Of a DNA stretch of 64,000 bases, positions 1 to 7,590 are shown piece by piece (positions within the stretch are counted from its first letter, which is position 1; the number at the start of each line of letters is the position of its first letter). Source of the stretch: Kerstersia gyiorum (lineage in GTDB: Bacteria > Pseudomonadota > Gammaproteobacteria > Burkholderiales > Burkholderiaceae_B); NCBI RefSeq assembly GCF_004216755.1, contig NZ_SGWZ01000001.1, positions 1,302,001 to 1,366,000 of the forward strand, read 5' to 3'. The position numbers and the translations under genes are program-made. Below the pieces are notes generated by a model that did not search any database, was not told the DNA's origin, and was given only the letters and a program-made list of their open reading frames with translations.

Positions 1-2
1 CT

Positions 3-242
3 GCGGAGACCATCGTCATGTATCGCCAGTTGATGGAAAAAGTCGTTGCCAAGCTGGAAAGCCTGCCTGGTCGGCGTCGTGATGTTTACGTGCTGTTCCG
101 TGTGTATGGCTATTCCAGGGCGGAAATTGCACAACGGCTGGCCATTACCGAGGCAGCGGTTGCCAAGCATGTCGTGCGGGCTACACTGGATTGCGCTGCC
201 GCGTTGTCTGAATTGCGGGCATTGGCCGGGCCGGAGTGTTAG
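3..242 (+). CDS. FecI-like sigma-70 family factor, C-terminal end (partial)
   Basis: The reading frame is open from the left edge, so only the last 79 residues are visible. They contain the region-4 helix-turn-helix of an ECF sigma factor: LPGRRRDVYVLFRVYGYSR, then a recognition helix around ITEAAVAKHVVRA. This is the pattern of FecI-type iron-starvation sigma factors, which recruit RNA polymerase to TonB-receptor promoters. A FecR-like gene follows about 105 bases downstream on the same strand, the standard sigma/anti-sigma pairing. The likely regulatory target in view is the STN-domain TonB receptor ending at 7591. The family call is solid; the specific target is inferred. The start codon lies outside the window. 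Confidence 0.85.
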   Translation, partial: AETIVMYRQLMEKVVAKLESLPGRRRDVYVLFRVYGYSRAEIAQRLAITEAAVAKHVVRATLDCAAALSELRALAGPEC

Positions 243-347
243 TCTGCCGAAGATGAAAGCCCTGCGGAATTCCTGTTGCCCCTATCGGTCATGCCGCCCT
301 GAATGGCGGCCTGTTGGTGTTGCACGGCCTGCATTGCGGGGTGCGCC

Positions 348-1388
348 GTGAGTGCGGCAAGCACGCGGCCGGCTCCGCCATCCGAACGGATGATCGCGCA
401 CGCGCTGCGCCTGATCGCAACCGCAGCGGTGGCGCCTGACGACGAAGCTCAGGCGGCGCGCCAGCAATTGCGCTTGTGGGTGGCCCGCTCCGAACGCCAT
501 GCCATGGCACATGCCGAAGCGTTGCGGCGCTGGAAGATGCTTGATCAGATCGGGACCGGTTTGCGCGATCAGTTCGCGGAACCCGCGCCACGCCGGCCAA
601 TACATCCAGGGTTAATGTTTGCCGCGACGCTGGCGCAGCCCGGCCGCCGGAAATTCCTGGCCATGGCGGCCGCAGGCCTGCTGGGCGGCGCTGCCATACT
701 GGCCTGGCAGCATTCCCTGCGAGAATTCAGCCGGCGCTATCGCACCCGGATCGCGGAATCCTTTGCTGTCGAATTGCCGGACGGCAGTCAGTTGTATCTG
801 GATGCCGACAGTGAAATCCTGGCGGAAATGTATGCCGGCAAGCGCGAAGTGGCTTTGCAACGAGGCCGGGTTCGTTTCGAGGTGACGCCAGATGTGCAGA
901 GGCCATTCATTGTGCCGCTGCGCATAGGCGAAGTTGAGGTCGTCGGCACGATTTTCACGGTCACCGACCGCGGCGAGAGCGTACAGGTGGGGGTATCGCA
1001 GGGACATGTCCGCTGGCGTCCTGATGGATACTGGCCCTGGGGGGATGGCGGAACCGTAGACCTGTATGCCGGCGACCGTCTGTCCGTTCGTACCGGCCAG
1101 GCGCCAGCGGTGGATAGGCGTGTCGTGATACCGGGTGGGCGCGAAGACAGCTGGCGTGACGGCTGGCTGGTCTTCGATAATATGCCGCTGCTGGAAGCCT
1201 TGCCTGTGCTGAATGCCTATCTGGTCCGGCCCTTGAAGAGCCTGGACCCCAGGGTTGGGCAGCTGCGCCTGACTGCCCGGCTGCGTGCGGACGACCCCAA
1301 GGCCTTGCTGGCTGCCTTGCCATTGATTCTGCCAATCCGTGTGGAGCCTGACGCAGAACGCAACGCGCTGCTATTGCGGTTGCGTTAA
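348..1388 (+). CDS. FecR family anti-sigma factor / sigma regulator
   Basis: A 346-residue protein if read from the GTG at 348; an in-frame ATG at 303 adds a poorly conserved Cys-rich stretch and is less likely. Layout: cytoplasmic N-terminal FecR_N-like region (about 15-80) with the Trp-containing segment LRLWVARSERHAMAH, a single membrane segment near KFLAMAAAGLLGGAAILAW, then the periplasmic FecR domain. That domain carries the family landmarks VELPDGSQLYLDADS, GRVRFEV, RPFIV and VVGTIFTV. The C-terminus resembles a short STN-like fold. FecR proteins relay the state of a ligand-loaded TonB receptor from the periplasm to the cognate sigma factor. It follows the FecI-like gene and probably shares its transcript. 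Confidence 0.9.
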   Translation: MSAASTRPAPPSERMIAHALRLIATAAVAPDDEAQAARQQLRLWVARSERHAMAHAEALRRWKMLDQIGTGLRDQFAEPAPRRPIHPGLMFAATLAQPGRRKFLAMAAAGLLGGAAILAWQHSLREFSRRYRTRIAESFAVELPDGSQLYLDADSEILAEMYAGKREVALQRGRVRFEVTPDVQRPFIVPLRIGEVEVVGTIFTVTDRGESVQVGVSQGHVRWRPDGYWPWGDGGTVDLYAGDRLSVRTGQAPAVDRRVVIPGGREDSWRDGWLVFDNMPLLEALPVLNAYLVRPLKSLDPRVGQLRLTARLRADDPKALLAALPLILPIRVEPDAERNALLLRLR

Positions 1389-1439
1389 ATGTGAGGTTGC
1401 GGTGAATACCGGAGCTTCAGGCTGAGGGCATGGGGCTTG

Positions 1440-2555
1440 TCAGCTGTTGAACACCGCTTGTGGTGATTCAGCATGCATGACGGACAGTAGCCAACGTTGC
1501 AATTGTTCCACCGAGGCGCGGTCCAGCTGTTGCTGCAAGTCGGTGGGCAGGCAACCGAAGCGTTGCTGCAACTGGGCAGTGAGGGCTTGCGACAGCCCCT
1601 GTTCTCTGCCTTGTTCTATGCCTTGTTCCAGGCCACGATGCAGCCAGACGCGTTCGACGCTAGAGATGTATGCCACGTTTTCCTCCTGTTCCAGGCGTTC
1701 CAGAGATTGGGTGAATGCAAGTTCCTGTGCAACGGGAAGACGCAGGACATGGTCGATGAACAGGAACAGCTGCCGTATCTCGGTTTCCGAGTACTTCAGT
1801 TGATAGAGCCGGCGCACCAGCCGGATTTTGCTGTGCAGCCGCGTGCGCGCCGATGTAGGGCGTTTGGCCGCTTCCAGTTCGGCCAGCAGTACCATCGCAA
1901 AAGGGTTATGCCCGGCCTGTGCCTGCAAGGCTTTTTCCTGGCCGGCCCAGTCCTGTAAATGTATCACTGGTGCGGCATAGAAAAGGGTCAGAAAATTGCC
2001 ATTCAGGGGGGCACGGCGGTGTTCCAAATAACGGATTTTTCTGGAATTCTTGCTCTTGGTGACGATAGCGAATTGCACGATGTCGTGTTTGGGGTACCGC
2101 GCTTCCAGGCGGCAGTAATAGCGGAACATGCGTTGGGGGAAATCACGTTCCAGGCGTGCCTGGATTTCCGTGTGCATCAATAGCAGCACCGGGCCGTGCC
2201 GGGTGTGCAGTTGCGCGAGCTTGTCCACATAGAGCCGGTCGCGGTAAAGACTGCCGCCGATGCGGCGCAGTTCCTTGTCCATGAAAACCGGAGCCGTGCG
2301 CCAGTCGATCAAATCATGGAATTCCGGCCAGAAAAGTGCGGTGCAGGGTTGCAGCCAGGTTTCCAGGGCATCTTTCCAGTGGCCGTCCGAGTCGGCACGC
2401 AATGAGCTTGCCGGTAGTAGGGCCGATGCCGCTTCCGGTCTATCGGAAGACGGCGGAACCGGCATTTGCGCGGCACTGCGCGTTGGGCCGGGCCGGCAAC
2501 TGCGGCGTGAGCGGGCAGGCCGGCACATGGCCTGCTGGGGAATGGCTGGCAACAT
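1440..2555 (-). CDS. Rpn/YhgA-like PD-(D/E)XK nuclease-fold protein with DUF4351-like C-terminus
   Basis: A 371-residue protein. The middle contains the family core: a conserved Asp in YVDKLAQL, about 20 residues later LLLMHTEIQ (the E-x-Q strand of the PD-(D/E)XK fold), then DFPQRMFRYYCRLE. The C-terminus (about 315-365) has a Gln-rich coiled segment and a DUF4351-like ending, QRFGCLPTDLQQQLDRASVE. Relatives are often annotated as Rpn transposase-like or hypothetical cytosolic proteins, and some are DNA endonucleases linked to recombination. The first 30 residues are Arg/Pro-rich and may not be translated; an ATG at 2465 gives a cleaner N-terminus. It sits between fecR and the receptor cluster without an obvious functional link to either. 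Confidence 0.75.
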   Translation of the reverse strand: MLPAIPQQAMCRPARSRRSCRPGPTRSAAQMPVPPSSDRPEAASALLPASSLRADSDGHWKDALETWLQPCTALFWPEFHDLIDWRTAPVFMDKELRRIGGSLYRDRLYVDKLAQLHTRHGPVLLLMHTEIQARLERDFPQRMFRYYCRLEARYPKHDIVQFAIVTKSKNSRKIRYLEHRRAPLNGNFLTLFYAAPVIHLQDWAGQEKALQAQAGHNPFAMVLLAELEAAKRPTSARTRLHSKIRLVRRLYQLKYSETEIRQLFLFIDHVLRLPVAQELAFTQSLERLEQEENVAYISSVERVWLHRGLEQGIEQGREQGLSQALTAQLQQRFGCLPTDLQQQLDRASVEQLQRWLLSVMHAESPQAVFNS

Positions 2556-2621
2556 GGGAAACAGCGGGCGGGTTGACGACCCTCACAGCATGCGCGGCTG
2601 GCTTGTGTCTGCCAAGGGCAG

Positions 2622-2646
2622 GCGTGACGGAAACGTCACGCTTTTT
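2622..2646 (+). terminator. Perfect 8-bp hairpin with GAAA loop and T5 tract
   Basis: GCGTGACG (2622-2629), loop GAAA, CGTCACGC (2634-2641), then TTTTT (2642-2646). This is a textbook intrinsic terminator in the + direction, but no + strand gene ends nearby: both flanking genes are on the minus strand. It may stop antisense transcription or be a relic of a lost gene. Confidence 0.65.
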
Positions 2647-2659
2647 GAATCTGAGATCC

Positions 2660-2694
2660 CAAACGAGTGCATGCCGATTATGGCAGGCACTCGT
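2660..2694 (-). terminator. Hairpin downstream of the propeller-protein gene
   Basis: ACGAGTGC (2663-2670) pairs with GCACTCGT (2687-2694), extended past one mismatch by TGCC/GGCA around the loop GATTAT. It lies 20 bases beyond the stop codon of the minus-strand gene ending at 2714. The T tract on that strand is short (TTT), so termination is likely but imperfect. Confidence 0.55.
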
Positions 2695-2713
2695 TGTCGC
2701 GCCGAATACGAGC

Positions 2714-4876
2714 TCAACGGGTGGACGACGGCCTGCCAGCCTGCCGCATGGCCGGTCGTGCCGCCAGCAGCGCAAGCAGCACCAATCCCAGTGGCCAGCC
2801 CAGCGGGCCGCCGCCCGAGCCGCTGTCGCCGTCATTGTCGGTGTCGCCAGGGGTTTCTTCTTTAGCGTCGCCCACCTGCAAGCTCACGGCATCGCCATAC
2901 ACACGGCCTTGGGCGTCACGGCAGTCCAGCTCGTAGGTATAGCGGCCATTCTGCGCCGGCTGCAGTTGCAGCTTGCCCGACACGCCCTGCGCGCCGTTAA
3001 AACTGCCATCGCTGCTGCGGGCCTGGCAACTCAGGCTGTTTGTGCTCCAGCTGAGTTCGGCGCTTTGTCCGGCCTGAATGCTGGCCGGGTTCAGCGTCAG
3101 CATGGCCGGAATCGTGAGATCCAGGGCAAAGAAGGAGCCGCCGCCGCGTTCACTGCTGGGTGTGTAGCGGCTGGGGTCGATATCGTCGCCGCCGCCCGAG
3201 CGTGCGTAGCCCCCCCAGCGGTTGGCGCCCAGCAGGGTATGGATATGCCTGCCGTCCGCCTGGGTCGTGACGGGGCCGCTGCTCAGGCCTATTGGGTGCG
3301 TGCCGTCCAGAATGGCCATGCGGTGCACGATTTCAAAACTGGCGTCATCCTCTTCTGTCGTGGTGTGGCCGGGTTTGACCCGGAAGATGGCGCCGTAGTC
3401 TTTCACTGAGCCTAGTTCGCCGGTTTCCGTATTCCTGGCATTGGCCACGCGATTGGCCGCCGTCCCGTAGAGCCAGCCATCCTTGGCCAGCACCATGGGG
3501 CCGTAGGGGCGGAAGGTGTTGGTGTTCAGGTCGCCCGTGATGCTGCCATCGGACGCAGCGGTATTGAACACATGAACGTGTTCAATTGTTCCGCCAGAGC
3601 CCTCGGCCTTGTTGTAGCGCCAAAGCACTTTATCTGTTGTGCCGTAAAGATAGTCGCCGACTTCGACCATGCCATTAGGGGCAGGTGTTATCAATCCGCT
3701 GGATTCGAATACTGTCTGGCCATCACGTGCGCGCGCCAGGCTTTGCAGGAAAGTGATTGACGGCGCATCGGTGCCGTTCAGTTCCGAGGTGCGAACCGCC
3801 AGGATGGCAGCGCCAGCGGAGTCATCCATGGGGATGCTGGCGTTGGGGTAGGTGCCTATCCATTTTGTGGCTTCGTTAACGGTTTCAGAATTGAAGGCGG
3901 TATAAGTGTTGCCTCCGCCCACCAGCACATAAAGCGTCCCGCCATGGTCTGAGCTGTGGACGACTGCATGAGTATTGCTGCCGTTGGGCCAGTATTCGTA
4001 GGTAACTGTAATTGAGCCTGCAGGTGGGAAATACAGGGCGCAATCTACAGGGGCGTAATTGTTGGCCATATCCAGGCACATTGTTGGGTTCGGCAAGGGA
4101 AAGGCCCATATGTGGTCTGGTACGACAGGAGGAAGCGATGCGTCAGGCACCTTGGGTGTGGTTACTGATTGCGTCGATATGAAAATAGGAGAAATTTTCT
4201 GTTCAGCATTCAGCTGGAACAAGCCTGAGTTCCATGCCGGGATGTAAATATTTCCTTGGGAGTCCTCAGCCCAAGTGGTGCCAAATGCCCCAAGTTCCAG
4301 CCCCCCCACTTGATAATGGGGTGAGAACTCCAGTGCATTATCGACTTCGAGCACATCGGGGGCTGGCTGGCCGGGTGTCCACTTCAGAATGGCGCTGCGT
4401 TGTTCCGGTCGGCTCCATTCCAGCTGATTGTCTAGCGGCCGCTGATAGGGCCGCCAGCCATAAATCGTACCTGTCCCAGGGCTGACATACTCCAGCATGG
4501 CACCGCGGCCTAGATCCTGGCCCTGGATGTCGCTGGCATCCAGCGTTTGGAAGGCGGCGCCGGGGGCTGCCGCGCCGACGAAAAGACGCCCCCAGCGCTG
4601 CAAAAAAGCCTTGCCGTCCTTGCCGCCGTTTATCACGCTGCCATAGAACTTGCCCTGGCTGTAGAGCAACTGCCCGGGCTGGGCGCCAGGCAGTTTTGCT
4701 GTATTGAGAATGCCCAATGTGCGGTAGCTTGGGGCTGCGCTAGTGGCGGCCTGTGCTGGCACCAGCGTGGCTTGCAGGCCAGCCCACAGGATCAGGTGCG
4801 TCAGCACCATGTGGGCAATCTTCGGGCGCAGCGCAGGCGTAGCGGTTTTGATAGGGAAATAGGGGCAGGTCATCAT
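2714..4876 (-). CDS. Secreted beta-propeller-like protein with GlyGly-CTERM-like tail
   Basis: A 720-residue protein with an N-terminal signal region (HLILWAGLQATLVPAQAA) and a long repeat-rich body. Segments such as DYLYGTTDKVLWRYN and DGWLYGTAANRV recall GloVer/kelch-like propeller blades. Residues from about 590 resemble an immunoglobulin-like module (TLNPASIQAGQSAELSWS). The C-terminus is tripartite: an Asp/Gly-rich linker, SGSGGG, a hydrophobic helix, and Arg-containing residues. That matches the layout of GlyGly-CTERM substrates cut by rhombosortase; no rhombosortase gene is in this window. The start is 5 bases past the Slam-like gene's stop, so the two are probably co-transcribed. A later ATG at 4813 is an alternative start. 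Its biochemical role is unknown. Confidence 0.7.
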   Translation of the reverse strand: MMTCPYFPIKTATPALRPKIAHMVLTHLILWAGLQATLVPAQAATSAAPSYRTLGILNTAKLPGAQPGQLLYSQGKFYGSVINGGKDGKAFLQRWGRLFVGAAAPGAAFQTLDASDIQGQDLGRGAMLEYVSPGTGTIYGWRPYQRPLDNQLEWSRPEQRSAILKWTPGQPAPDVLEVDNALEFSPHYQVGGLELGAFGTTWAEDSQGNIYIPAWNSGLFQLNAEQKISPIFISTQSVTTPKVPDASLPPVVPDHIWAFPLPNPTMCLDMANNYAPVDCALYFPPAGSITVTYEYWPNGSNTHAVVHSSDHGGTLYVLVGGGNTYTAFNSETVNEATKWIGTYPNASIPMDDSAGAAILAVRTSELNGTDAPSITFLQSLARARDGQTVFESSGLITPAPNGMVEVGDYLYGTTDKVLWRYNKAEGSGGTIEHVHVFNTAASDGSITGDLNTNTFRPYGPMVLAKDGWLYGTAANRVANARNTETGELGSVKDYGAIFRVKPGHTTTEEDDASFEIVHRMAILDGTHPIGLSSGPVTTQADGRHIHTLLGANRWGGYARSGGGDDIDPSRYTPSSERGGGSFFALDLTIPAMLTLNPASIQAGQSAELSWSTNSLSCQARSSDGSFNGAQGVSGKLQLQPAQNGRYTYELDCRDAQGRVYGDAVSLQVGDAKEETPGDTDNDGDSGSGGGPLGWPLGLVLLALLAARPAMRQAGRPSSTR

Positions 4877-4881
4877 GGCGG

Positions 4882-6417
4882 TCAGAATTGCTTTTCGAAT
4901 TTCAGGGAAACTTCGTTCTGGTGGTAGTCGAGCATCCAGTCGATGGAGCTGCGCAGGCGGGTGTGCTTGAAACTCAGGACAGGGGTGAAGCCGGCCAGCG
5001 CCAGGGCATCGGCCTTGAGCGTGGCCATATAAATGCGTTCCTTGTCGTAGTGCTCTGCACTCAGGAACGGTCCATCGAAGCGCCGGTTGCGCTGCATGCC
5101 CATCAGTGTGGTGCTGAAACTGCTGCCGAACTGCTGGTACAAGCCCAGGCGCAAGCCTTTCTGGCGGTAGCTATCAGTCGGGCTGTTGTCGGTTTTGAAA
5201 CGTGTATAGTCCACGCCGCCGAATAGCAATGTGTTGGGGGTGAAGGAGTAATAGCCTTGCAGGCCGACATACGCCTGGCGGCCGTCCATGCGCTGGGCGA
5301 TGTTCTGATCGGTGTAACGGCGCAACTTGTGTTCGGCCTGCAGGCTCAGGTTGGCCCGGGGCAGGAAATTGCGCCCCCATTCGCCGCGCAGGCCATAGAC
5401 GCGGTAATCGGTACTGGCATCCTGGCGGTGCAACTCGCCGACCAGCAGGCCGGCCAGCGTATCGCGCGCGCTCTGGTAGGCGTAGCCGGTATGGACGGAA
5501 ACGTGGTCGTCCGAATATTCCCGGTAATTGTTGTAGTGCTGGCCATAAGCACTGCTGCGGAACGTCAGGTAATGATGGCTGCGCAATTGCCAGTTCTTGT
5601 TGGCGCTGAATTCGTAGGCGGGGCCTCGGGCGCGGATGGGCTTGGGGAGACGGGTGACGATCAGCAGAAAGGGCGGATTGCCGCCAGGGTTGGACATTAA
5701 CTGGAAGATTTCATTGCCATTGCTTTGATTGATATTGTTGTTGTCCACCATACCCAGCGAGATATAACCGTTCCAGGCCTGGCGCAGGTCCAGCGCATTC
5801 AGATAAGCGGTGATGCGCTGTGAGAGTCCGGCGGGCAGCGGCGCGGCCTGCAGGCTGGAAAAGAACTGTTGTGATTCACGGTCTTCTTTGTCCAGGAACA
5901 GCAGCTGCGCCAGATCCAGCTGGGCGCGGGTGAAGGCGGGGTCCAGGTCCAGCGCGGCACGGTAGCGTTCCTTGGCTGCGGCGAAGCGGCCTTCTGCCTG
6001 CAACAGGCCGGCCTCGACAAATGCCGCCATGGCGGGTTTGTGTTCGGGCAGGCCAAGATAGAATTTTTGCAGCGTGCGCACGTCATCCCAGCGCTGCAGG
6101 TTGATGCTGATGAACAGCGCCCGGCCAAGGTCTTGTTCGCTATAACCCAGGCGCAGGATCTGGCCGTTGTATTCCAGGCTTAACCCGTTGACTTCCGGTT
6201 TCAGCGTGAAGGATTCGGCCGTGTCGGCCGCCGGAAGGATGGCCTGTTCACGTTGTTGTGTCAGCGCACGCGCCTTGTCGAAGATCAGGCGCTGGTCATC
6301 TTCGATATTGGCGCTGACGGGTTGGGCATGCGCCAGCGATAGAGATATACCGAAAAAAAGGGTAAGACCGGATAGCAGGCGCAAAACGGGAAGGTGTTTG
6401 AACCTTACAAGTCGCAA
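4882..6417 (-). CDS. Slam-family outer-membrane protein (type XI secretion, surface lipoprotein assembly modifier)
   Basis: A signal peptide precedes a periplasmic helical domain with TPR features (AEGRFAAAKERYRAALDLDP). A C-terminal beta barrel of about 290 residues follows, introduced by WNGYISLGMVDNNNINQ, which matches the Slam hallmark Asp-x-Asn-Ile-Asn. The end, VSLKFEKQF, has the terminal Phe typical of outer-membrane barrels. Slam proteins carry specific cargo across the outer membrane, and the cargo is usually encoded next door, as here (6544-7362). Start choice is uncertain: the longest frame begins at a GTG at 6492 inside a terminator hairpin. I prefer the TTG at 6417, which gives a normal signal peptide, although no strong ribosome-binding site precedes either codon. 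Confidence 0.82.
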   Translation of the reverse strand: MRLVRFKHLPVLRLLSGLTLFFGISLSLAHAQPVSANIEDDQRLIFDKARALTQQREQAILPAADTAESFTLKPEVNGLSLEYNGQILRLGYSEQDLGRALFISINLQRWDDVRTLQKFYLGLPEHKPAMAAFVEAGLLQAEGRFAAAKERYRAALDLDPAFTRAQLDLAQLLFLDKEDRESQQFFSSLQAAPLPAGLSQRITAYLNALDLRQAWNGYISLGMVDNNNINQSNGNEIFQLMSNPGGNPPFLLIVTRLPKPIRARGPAYEFSANKNWQLRSHHYLTFRSSAYGQHYNNYREYSDDHVSVHTGYAYQSARDTLAGLLVGELHRQDASTDYRVYGLRGEWGRNFLPRANLSLQAEHKLRRYTDQNIAQRMDGRQAYVGLQGYYSFTPNTLLFGGVDYTRFKTDNSPTDSYRQKGLRLGLYQQFGSSFSTTLMGMQRNRRFDGPFLSAEHYDKERIYMATLKADALALAGFTPVLSFKHTRLRSSIDWMLDYHQNEVSLKFEKQF

Positions 6418-6468
6418 CGAGGTGGGATAAGCAGGAAAGGCCAAAGCAGTATCTGTGCGTGAGTAAGA

Positions 6469-6509
6469 CAGAAAACAAAGGCACAGGCACACTTGAAGTG
6501 GGCCTGTGC
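6469..6509 (-). terminator. Terminator after the cargo gene, with T-rich tract
   Basis: GCACAGGC (6481-6488) pairs with GCCTGTGC (6502-6509), extended by CACT/AGTG. Read on the minus strand it is followed by CTTTGTTTTCTG. It lies between the hemophilin-like gene and the Slam-like gene, so it probably reduces read-through and keeps cargo output above transporter output. Confidence 0.65.
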
Positions 6510-6518
6510 GTAGAGAAC

Positions 6519-6539
6519 TAACCCACGGAATGTGGGTTA
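6519..6539 (-). other. 8-bp perfect hairpin at the 3' end of the cargo gene
   Basis: TAACCCAC (6519-6526), loop GGAAT, GTGGGTTA (6532-6539), starting a few bases after the stop of the minus-strand cargo gene. It lacks its own T tract and stands directly before the second hairpin. The pair may act together as terminator and 3'-end stabiliser. Confidence 0.55.
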
Positions 6540-6543
6540 GCGC

Positions 6544-7362
6544 TTACTCGAACTTGGCCGAGCCGCTGGCGCCACCGTAAGCTGTGTTCAGGTCAGAATT
6601 GCCGGCAAACGTGGCATAACCTGCCAGGATTTGTGCTTGATCACCGTAGAAGAGACCGGTAGTCACGCCGTTGTATTGGGTGGTGCCCTGTACGCCGATA
6701 ACAAGGCCGCCACCCGCAGTACCATAAGAGCCCGAGGCTTTGTCGATCTTGACATTGACAAAGGCGATTTGCTTGTTGCCCGAAGCGTTGCTGATGCCTC
6801 CATTCAGCACGGAAGTCGTGAAGTTGGCGCTCAGCGAGCCGATCAGGAAGGAATCGGTTTGTGTGCCCGCTCCATTGACGTAGTTGCTGATGCCGCGCAC
6901 GTCATACATGACGGTTCCGGTTTTGGCGGAAATATCGCCGCTGCCTTGCATGCCGGTGTAGAACTGGGCGCGGTCCCACGTGGTGGGCTGGTAGATGGCC
7001 GGGTCATAGACCCACGAGCCGAAGTAAACCTCGTTCTCGTAGTAGCCTTGCGCGCTCTTAGCGCCATCGACGATGCGGCCCATCGTCGTGTAAGGAGATC
7101 CTATACTGATTTTTTTAATAATGAAATTGCCTTGTGCCGTAGTGCTAATTGACGTACCCGTTTCATAAAGAGTATGGGTGCGCAAGTTCATTATTGTTGG
7201 TATGCCCATTAGGCCGTGGCCAGGAGTGGTGTAATTAGCTACGCCAACTAAAGAGCCATTGATTGAGTCATCGCCTATGACTTGATATGGACCAGACTGT
7301 GCGTATGCACATGTCGTAGTAGACAGGATAACGACCGCAGCGAAGATAACGGACTTTTTCAT
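6544..7362 (-). CDS. Secreted hemophilin-like / Slam-dependent cargo protein
   Basis: A 272-residue protein. The ATG at 7362 is chosen because AAGGTG stands 6 bases upstream and a clean signal peptide follows (MKKSVIFAAVVILSTTTCAYA). There is no lipobox, so the product should be soluble after export. The C-terminal half ends in glycine-rich strands, GLFYGDQAQILAGYATFAG, then an Asn/Gly-rich close. This resembles the small C-terminal barrel (FYG...A..L.G.F) of TbpB-like and hemophilin proteins that guides Slam recognition. Known relatives (Acinetobacter HphA, Haemophilus hemophilin) bind heme and deliver it to a TonB receptor. Flanked by a Slam-like gene and a TonB receptor, it fits that triad. 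Heme binding is inferred. Confidence 0.68.
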   Translation of the reverse strand: MKKSVIFAAVVILSTTTCAYAQSGPYQVIGDDSINGSLVGVANYTTPGHGLMGIPTIMNLRTHTLYETGTSISTTAQGNFIIKKISIGSPYTTMGRIVDGAKSAQGYYENEVYFGSWVYDPAIYQPTTWDRAQFYTGMQGSGDISAKTGTVMYDVRGISNYVNGAGTQTDSFLIGSLSANFTTSVLNGGISNASGNKQIAFVNVKIDKASGSYGTAGGGLVIGVQGTTQYNGVTTGLFYGDQAQILAGYATFAGNSDLNTAYGGASGSAKFE

Positions 7363-7481
7363 GCTGTTCACCTTAAAAGTGAGTGTGGGAAACTGGCGTT
7401 GGCCAGGTACAGCAGGCAGCGTGTGTCATGGTGCGGTTCCATTCGAAAATCCAGCGTGAGCAAGGTGCAGGTCTGTCGTCG

Positions 7482-7515
7482 GCAGCGTTTCTTCCGTGTT
7501 TGGATGAAACGCTGC
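7482..7515 (-). other. Long hairpin in the receptor-cargo intergenic region
   Basis: GCAGCGTTTC (7482-7491) pairs perfectly with GAAACGCTGC (7506-7515); inside, TCC/GGA extends the stem past a T-T mismatch. It lies in the 228-base gap between the receptor stop and the cargo start. No T tract follows on either strand, so it looks more like an mRNA-stability or processing element than a terminator. Confidence 0.5.
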
Positions 7516-7590
7516 ATGGGGTAGCGTGTGGCCTGGAGTCTTGGTCAAGGCGTCTTAAAAACTGGGTGCGTTTTTCATTGGCATGTCCGT

